Position numbers and translations under genes: made by a program. The notes below the pieces were generated by a model. It saw nothing but the letters and a program-made list of their open reading frames with translations. It searched no databases and was not told where the DNA came from. From Galbibacter mesophilus (GTDB lineage: Bacteria; Bacteroidota; Bacteroidia; Flavobacteriales; Flavobacteriaceae), in the NCBI RefSeq assembly GCF_023721415.1, contig NZ_JAMQVC010000002.1:496001-560000 (forward strand): a DNA stretch of 64,000 bases, read 5' to 3'. Positions 59,149 through 64,000 of this stretch are shown piece by piece. The first letter of the stretch is position 1, and the number at the start of each line of letters is the position of its first letter.

Positions 59149-60789
59149 AACTTTAGTCTCAACATAAAAATCTTCATCAACTTTAAAAGTTTGAATGTTT
59201 TCCTTAACAGAAATTTCCTTCCATTCGCTGCTGGGGAAAATCCATTTTTTTTCGTCGTTAACTACAACTTGAAGGGGCATGTCAAAATCTGCTACAATGT
59301 TGGAATATTGAAATTTAACTGTTCCATTTTTTAATTTATATTCCAAAACAGGAATTTGGGTAGTCCTTAGGTATTGATTGAAAAATGCTATTAAATCTTT
59401 ACCGGTTTGTTCAGATAAGTAGGTTTCAATTTGTTGTGAGGTAACCGTTTGATGATAAAATTCTTCGTTCATGCCGCGTAAGATAGAACGCCATTTTTCA
59501 TCGTCTTCCACTAATTGGCGAAGGGTATGGAGCATATTGGCACCTTTGTAATACATGTCGCCAGAACCTTCATGGTTAACATCATAAACACCTATTATTG
59601 GAATGTCATTCTGAATGTTCTTTCTGGTTCCTATTACATATTCGCTAGCTGCTTTTTTTCCGAAGTGATAATCAAGATAAAGACTTTCTGAATAGGCCGT
59701 GAAGCTTTCATGAATCCACATATCGGCAATATCCTTATTGGTGATATTATTCGCGAACCATTCGTGTCCGCTTTCATGGATGATTATAAAATCAAACTTT
59801 AAGCCCCATCCAGTACCCGATAAATCACGCCCTAAGTATCCATTTTTGTACTGATTTCCATACGTTACCGAACTTTGGTGCTCCATTCCGAGATAGGGAA
59901 CTTCTACCAATTTAAAACCGTCTTCATAAAAAGGATAAGGCCCAAACCAATGTTCAAAAGCTTTCAACATTTTAGGGACTTGCTTGAATTGTTTTTTAGC
60001 TTTTTCTAGATTATCACGCAAAACATAATAATCGAGGTCTAAAGTTCCTTTATCACCTTCATATTTTCCGTCGAAATGAACGTAGTCTCCAATGTTTACA
60101 TTTACGCCATAATTGTTAATAGGATTATTTACTTTCCAGTGAAAAGTTTTAGAATTTTTGTGGGTGTCGATCCCGACGAGTCGGCCGTTAGAAACATCCA
60201 TTAAGTCTTTCGGAACAGTGACACTAATTTTCATGCTGTCCACTTCATCGTACATGTGATCTTTGTTTGGCCACCAAACGCTAGCTCCAAGACCCTGGCA
60301 GGAAGTGGCTACAAACGGATTTCCATTTTCATCTTTTTTCCATGAAAAACCGCCATCCCAAGGCGCTCGAATGGCCTCCTTTGGATGTCCAGAATAATGC
60401 ACAACGATTTCATCGTAACTACCAATTTTCTGCTGTTTTTTTAACTGAACAAAATGAGCATTCGCTTCAGAAGAAAAAGAAAGTTCCTTACCGTTTTGGG
60501 TAACTTTCTCAATTTTTAAAGGTGGTTGAAGATCTACCTGAAGCGTTTGATTAGGCTTTAAAACTGTATATCCAATAGTGTTTTTTCCTGAAATATTTTT
60601 TTTTCCCGGATCCACATTTACATCCAAATGATAATAAGTAAGATCCCACCAAGCTCTTTCTGGAGTAATGCTCCCACGAAGGGAATCTTGTTTGGTAAAT
60701 TCCTGATGATTATGAAATAAGCCCGTATCTTGAGAATACATAAAACTCGCAGAACACAGTAGAAACGTAACAAAAGCTATTTTATTCAT
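59140..60789 (-). CDS. Exported M1-family aminopeptidase
   Basis: The 549-residue protein has a signal peptide (AFVTFLLCSASFMYSQ) and an M1 domain (about 35-450). The zinc site HESGHEWF plus 18 residues to the next Glu (HESF) is the exact gluzincin pattern near residue 320; GMEHQSSVTYG (near 288) stands in for the GxMEN exopeptidase motif but with H instead of N, so the N-terminal specificity may differ. The C-terminal part is short and lacks the ERAP-like domain. It is probably periplasmic or outer membrane. Its stop overlaps the App1 stop region by 9 nt. Confidence 0.9.
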   Translation of the reverse strand: MNKIAFVTFLLCSASFMYSQDTGLFHNHQEFTKQDSLRGSITPERAWWDLTYYHLDVNVDPGKKNISGKNTIGYTVLKPNQTLQVDLQPPLKIEKVTQNGKELSFSSEANAHFVQLKKQQKIGSYDEIVVHYSGHPKEAIRAPWDGGFSWKKDENGNPFVATSCQGLGASVWWPNKDHMYDEVDSMKISVTVPKDLMDVSNGRLVGIDTHKNSKTFHWKVNNPINNYGVNVNIGDYVHFDGKYEGDKGTLDLDYYVLRDNLEKAKKQFKQVPKMLKAFEHWFGPYPFYEDGFKLVEVPYLGMEHQSSVTYGNQYKNGYLGRDLSGTGWGLKFDFIIIHESGHEWFANNITNKDIADMWIHESFTAYSESLYLDYHFGKKAASEYVIGTRKNIQNDIPIIGVYDVNHEGSGDMYYKGANMLHTLRQLVEDDEKWRSILRGMNEEFYHQTVTSQQIETYLSEQTGKDLIAFFNQYLRTTQIPVLEYKLKNGTVKFQYSNIVADFDMPLQVVVNDEKKWIFPSSEWKEISVKENIQTFKVDEDFYVETKVLK

Positions 60790-60877
60790 TCAATATGGTT
60801 TTCAGCAAAACTAATGAAAATGCTTAAAAAGTAGTGAACAAGAATGTTTGATACTAGAAATTGATAGTCATAAAAAC

Positions 60878-61714
60878 TTACTTCAATAGCTTCAACAGTT
60901 TTTCCCAAGCTTTATCGTGTGCTTTTTTGTTCGCTGGGTCGGCATCCTCCTGAGCACCGCTTCTCATGAAAGCATGTCCGGCGCCTTCATAAATTTCAGT
61001 TTTATACGTTTTGCCATATTTTTCCATAGCTGCTTTGGTCTCTGGTATGGTGGCATTCACCCGGTTGTCGTTTCCGCCGTAAAATCCATAAACAGGAGAG
61101 CTGATTTTTTCCAATATTGAAGTGTCTTTTGGGGCTGTCCCGTAGAAAACAAAAGCTTTTTCAATTTCATTATTGTTGGTTGCATAGCGAAAACTCTGCG
61201 AACCTCCCCAACAAAAGCCGACTACCGATACTTTTCCGGTGCTCGAAGCTTCATTTTTTATATAGTTGTAAGTGGTGTGGAGGTCTTTAGTGACTTGTTC
61301 TGCATCGAGTGCATAAATAGCTTCCCGTGCTTTATCACTATTTTCAAAATCGGTAGTTTTTTCAATGCCCTCCACGGTATTTGAAATTAAATCGGGAGCA
61401 ATTACCAAATAGCCTTTTTCTGCTAATTTATCAGCAAAGGAGCGTGCCCAATCATTTAAGCCACGATTTTCATGAATTACGATCACCGCATCGGTCGCCA
61501 CGGAACTTTCGGGATAGACAACAAAGGCTTTAAACGTGCTATTTTCCCTTTTTAAATCAATCCATTCATGATGGCGCTGGGATTCAGCAAGTTCATTACT
61601 TATTTTTGAAACTGCTTCAGCAGCAATATCTTTTTTGGTTTCCGACTCAGATTTACAAGCGGAGAGAAATAATAAACTCAACAAAATACTGGTGGCTATT
61701 CTCATGATTTTCAT
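60878..61714 (-). CDS. Dienelactone-hydrolase-like lipoprotein
   Basis: I start at the ATG 61714 (MKIMRIATSILLSLLFLSAC; Cys20 lipobox); an upstream in-frame start at 61729 adds five residues. The 278-residue alpha/beta hydrolase has the catalytic triad of the DLH family: Cys in GFCWGGSQS (near residue 163), Asp in GGNDNRVNA (near 213), His in GAGHAFMRS (near 246). Most DLH enzymes are cytosolic, so the lipidated form probably acts on an ester outside the cytoplasm. It lies between two peptidase genes. Confidence 0.88.
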   Translation of the reverse strand: MKIMRIATSILLSLLFLSACKSESETKKDIAAEAVSKISNELAESQRHHEWIDLKRENSTFKAFVVYPESSVATDAVIVIHENRGLNDWARSFADKLAEKGYLVIAPDLISNTVEGIEKTTDFENSDKAREAIYALDAEQVTKDLHTTYNYIKNEASSTGKVSVVGFCWGGSQSFRYATNNNEIEKAFVFYGTAPKDTSILEKISSPVYGFYGGNDNRVNATIPETKAAMEKYGKTYKTEIYEGAGHAFMRSGAQEDADPANKKAHDKAWEKLLKLLK

Positions 61715-61759
61715 TTTTAATGATTCCATTAAAGATATTGAAAATCAATTAAATAAAAC

Positions 61760-63094
61760 TTAGTTTCTAATAATCGTATTTGGAAAAACCACAACGCTTT
61801 CATGTCCGTTTTCACCAACGGCTGAAACTCCGAAGAAAAAATTATCAATTACAATGCCTTCGAGTGTAAATGAGGTAACGTCTTCTACGTAACGCGAATG
61901 ATCCCAAGTGGGGGAGGTGGTATCGCGCCAATAGATTTTGTAGCCTTTTGCACTGGGAACTTTGCTCCATTCAAATTTTGCAGACGCTTCTACAATTCCA
62001 CCGATGGCAACTTTTTCGGGAGCGGGTGGCGCCCAGGCCAATGAAGCAAGATTAATGGCATTAACAGCCGTAAGTTTAGCGGTGTAATCAAAATCCACAT
62101 ATTCGAGTCGGTCGCCATATTTAATCCCGTTTTCAACACGAATGTCTTGATGTTGTTGCGTATAATTTTCATGTGCTTCCATAATTCTTATTCCTGCAAA
62201 ACCCACGTCGTTAAATGGTCTATGATGACCGCCACGCCCAAAACGATCTAAACGATACACCATCATTGGGTTCATTTCTGGCATGTAGGTATTCACGGTT
62301 TTATACACGTAACGAGCTAATTGTCGGGAAATTCCATCAACCTCACCGCCATAAAAGCGTCTAAGTGTACGCTCTCTTTCTGTTTCCGTTGGAGGTACAG
62401 GTTCTGAGAAAATTCTAAAGTCGGTATTGCTTATCACGCCATCTACACCTTTAATATTGCCAATCATATCGTTATTGAAAACACCAATGATTTCCCAACC
62501 TTTTTCCTTTGCATACTCGGCTAAGCCTTTTCCACCAAAGAGTCCTTGTTCCTCTCCCGATAACCCTGCGTAAATTATACTGTTTTCAAATTTGTATTTA
62601 GAAAGTACACGGGCAGCTTCCATGGCACCTGCCATTCCTGTGGCATTGTCGTTAGCGCCGGGAGCTTCATCTGTAAAGTTATTTGGATCGGTAACGCGGG
62701 AGTCGATATCACCGCTCATGATAATAAAACGGTTAGGGTGTTTAGTGCCTCGTTGTATGGCAACAACATTGTTTACCCAAACGTCTTTAGTGATTCTTTC
62801 ATTGGTGCCTTTTTCAACAAAGTTATTTTGCATAAAGACTTCCAAACATTTGTTACAATCCTTGGAAATATTCTCAAACTCACTTTTTATCCACCTTCTT
62901 GCCGCGCCAATGCCACGAGTTTTCGAAACTGTATCGCTAAGGGTATGCCGAGTGCCAAAACTTACTAATTTGGTCACGTCGTTTTCAATTCTTTCTGCTG
63001 AAACGGAGTTTATAATCTCGTAAAGACGGGCGTCCGTCTGTGAAAATGATAGAAAAGAAACAGAAAGCAGGGATAGTAAAAGTAATTTTTTCAT
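61760..63094 (-). CDS. Exported M28-family metallopeptidase with C-terminal FN3-like domain
   Basis: I start at the ATG 63094 (MKKLLLLSLLSVSFLSFSQ signal peptide); the open frame extends to 63130 but without protein-like sequence. The 444-residue protein has the M28 di-zinc motifs: GDIDSRVTDP (near residue 139), PGANDNATGMAGAMEA (near 158), LSGEEQGLFGGKG (near 190) and FNNDMIGN (near 218). From about 345 to the end lies a fibronectin type III-like domain (AKFEWSKVPSAKGYKIYWRD). It would release amino acids from peptides outside the cell. No autocatalytic proregion is seen. Confidence 0.92.
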   Translation of the reverse strand: MKKLLLLSLLSVSFLSFSQTDARLYEIINSVSAERIENDVTKLVSFGTRHTLSDTVSKTRGIGAARRWIKSEFENISKDCNKCLEVFMQNNFVEKGTNERITKDVWVNNVVAIQRGTKHPNRFIIMSGDIDSRVTDPNNFTDEAPGANDNATGMAGAMEAARVLSKYKFENSIIYAGLSGEEQGLFGGKGLAEYAKEKGWEIIGVFNNDMIGNIKGVDGVISNTDFRIFSEPVPPTETERERTLRRFYGGEVDGISRQLARYVYKTVNTYMPEMNPMMVYRLDRFGRGGHHRPFNDVGFAGIRIMEAHENYTQQHQDIRVENGIKYGDRLEYVDFDYTAKLTAVNAINLASLAWAPPAPEKVAIGGIVEASAKFEWSKVPSAKGYKIYWRDTTSPTWDHSRYVEDVTSFTLEGIVIDNFFFGVSAVGENGHESVVVFPNTIIRN

Positions 63095-63173
63095 AGAATC
63101 TTTAGCGTTTAAACGTCTAAAGATACACAATAGAATTTAATTTTTTCTTCCGAAGAATTTTATGGGATTCGAG

Positions 63174-64000
63174 CTATTTCTTAGCTTCTAGTTCACCAAT
63201 TATTTCAATAAAAGTACCATCGTAATCTTTGATCAAAACAAATGTTTTACCGTTATCTAAAACAATGGGTGTTTCTCCCAGCATTTTGATTTTGTTTTTT
63301 ATTATTCTTTCAATGTAAGGCCCAATGTTATCTACATGAAGCGTTATGTATTGTACGCCCAAGTCTTGCTGAATATAATCTGGATACCAATTTTTGTGTT
63401 TCCCAAAGGTCATCAATTTTAGTTGAGTAGATTGGTTGCCTTCTTCCATTTGAAGCACGGTTACTTCTGTAGCCAAGCCACTGGTTAAACCGGATTTTCT
63501 TCCGAATTCCTTATCAATCGGGAATTGGCCAACTTCTTTCATACCCAAAACATCTTTATAAAGAATTAAGGACTTTTCCATGTTGGTGACTACAATTCCG
63601 ATGTCTATAATGGCTACTTTAGATTCTTTTTTTGGTTCGGGAAGATCTTCCCCCACAACTACGGCTATTTTTTTTCCGTTCGGACTTACAGCTAAACGCG
63701 TAATATCTTTAAGCTTAAAAAACTCCAATGAAGTAACTGGAATCCATTTTTGTTTTTCCTTGGGTTGATATTTATAAAGGATTTCATTTTGCCCCATTAA
63801 AATATCGCCGTTGGGCGTCCAAGTATAGTCTTCTGAATTCTCAAGGGAAGTTGTTATTAACTGATCATTGCCGGTCACGGGATTAAACGAGCGGATTTCC
63901 CACGGTTCTTTGCTTTTATCAACATAACTTACAAGATCTGTATTTGGGATTTTGTGAATTGATCTTCCGATGTTTTGTTTAAAAGCAAAATGTGTTTCGT
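63174..64000 (-). CDS. TolB-like beta-propeller fused to a VOC/glyoxalase domain, 5' end missing
   Basis: The frame is open from base 64000 to a stop at 63174; the internal GTG at 63878 is not the real start, because upstream codons continue a propeller repeat (EPWEIRSFNPVTGNDQLITT). At least 275 residues are encoded. The first visible part is PD40/TolB-like blades (YTWTPNGDILMGQNEILYKY, LAVSPNGKKIAVV). From KVAIIDIGIVVTNMEKSLIL onward (about 130 residues to the end) it is a VOC domain (YKDVLGMKEVGQFP, YITLHVDNIGPYIERII, FVLIKDYDGTFIEIIGELE) with a typical C-terminal Glu metal ligand. A single reading frame links them with no stop. Such a fusion is unusual; the substrate is unknown. Confidence 0.82.
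   Translation of the reverse strand, partial: ETHFAFKQNIGRSIHKIPNTDLVSYVDKSKEPWEIRSFNPVTGNDQLITTSLENSEDYTWTPNGDILMGQNEILYKYQPKEKQKWIPVTSLEFFKLKDITRLAVSPNGKKIAVVVGEDLPEPKKESKVAIIDIGIVVTNMEKSLILYKDVLGMKEVGQFPIDKEFGRKSGLTSGLATEVTVLQMEEGNQSTQLKLMTFGKHKNWYPDYIQQDLGVQYITLHVDNIGPYIERIIKNKIKMLGETPIVLDNGKTFVLIKDYDGTFIEIIGELEAKK

Overview
This window (low GC, densely packed genes) looks like the chromosome of a marine-type member of the Flavobacteriaceae (phylum Bacteroidota). The signs are: promoters of the Bacteroidota type (TAnnTTTG at -7 in front of many starts), almost no Shine-Dalgarno sequences, many Sec signal peptides and lipoboxes, and family signatures typical of the group (DUF2807/GIN adhesin-like proteins, DUF3810, DUF4159, DUF4251, DUF349, Nudix-type transcription factors, a Hsp20, a plugless outer-membrane barrel paired with a large TPR protein). 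The genus cannot be named from the sequence alone. I saw no rRNA, tRNA, CRISPR array, prophage or insertion sequence; the accessory content is limited to one VapBC-type toxin-antitoxin pair and some small palindromic or tandem repeats.

Layout. 1-3.7 kb: the end of a DUF4159 gene, then a Nudix-type regulator divergent from galK-galT with a 31-bp perfect inverted repeat between them. 3.9-5.7 kb: a small exported protein and thioredoxin reductase. 5.7-9.0 kb: a minus-strand operon of ECF sigma factor, putative anti-sigma protein and two exported beta-strand-repeat proteins, with an 84-bp tandem repeat between the last two. 9.5-13.2 kb: a polyamine operon (arginine decarboxylase, agmatinase, deoxyhypusine-synthase-like enzyme, small acidic protein). 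13.5-19.8 kb: aroB, proline dehydrogenase, the (p)ppGpp enzyme Rel/SpoT and an M48 protease. 19.8-22.9 kb: an NAD-salvage operon (Nudix regulator with intact catalytic box, a divergent PRPP synthetase, nicotinamide phosphoribosyltransferase). 23-27.4 kb: rRNA/tRNA methyltransferase, DUF3810 protein, PepD, OsmC. 27.4-31.1 kb: three exported lipoproteins (formylglycine-generating-enzyme-like, enolase superfamily, GH5 glucanase). 31.1-37.8 kb: FtsE, a 1008-residue TPR protein and its outer-membrane barrel partner. 37.9-38.5 kb: VapBC. 38.5-44.4 kb: gamma-glutamyltransferase, ACP phosphodiesterase, GlmM, DUF2254 protein, Hsp20. 44.5-47.4 kb: a four-gene ABC-2 operon with 4-nt overlaps. 47.5-52.7 kb: M20 peptidase, MoxR-type AAA+ ATPase with VWA partner, DUF4251 lipoprotein. 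53-59.2 kb: DUF349 protein, TPR histidine kinase, lipid kinase divergent from an App1-type phosphatidate phosphatase. 59.1-64 kb: M1 and M28 peptidases, a dienelactone-hydrolase-like lipoprotein, and the 3' end of a gene that fuses a TolB-like propeller to a glyoxalase/VOC domain.

Most genes are ordinary housekeeping. The parts most worth attention are the polyamine operon (a probable arginine-to-homospermidine route), the two Nudix regulators that appear to have split into an enzymatically dead sugar regulator and an intact NAD regulator with a shared operator-like word in two promoters, the exported FGE-like/enolase/GH5 lipoprotein group, the MoxR-VWA pair, the opposed lipid kinase and phosphatase, and the propeller-VOC fusion.
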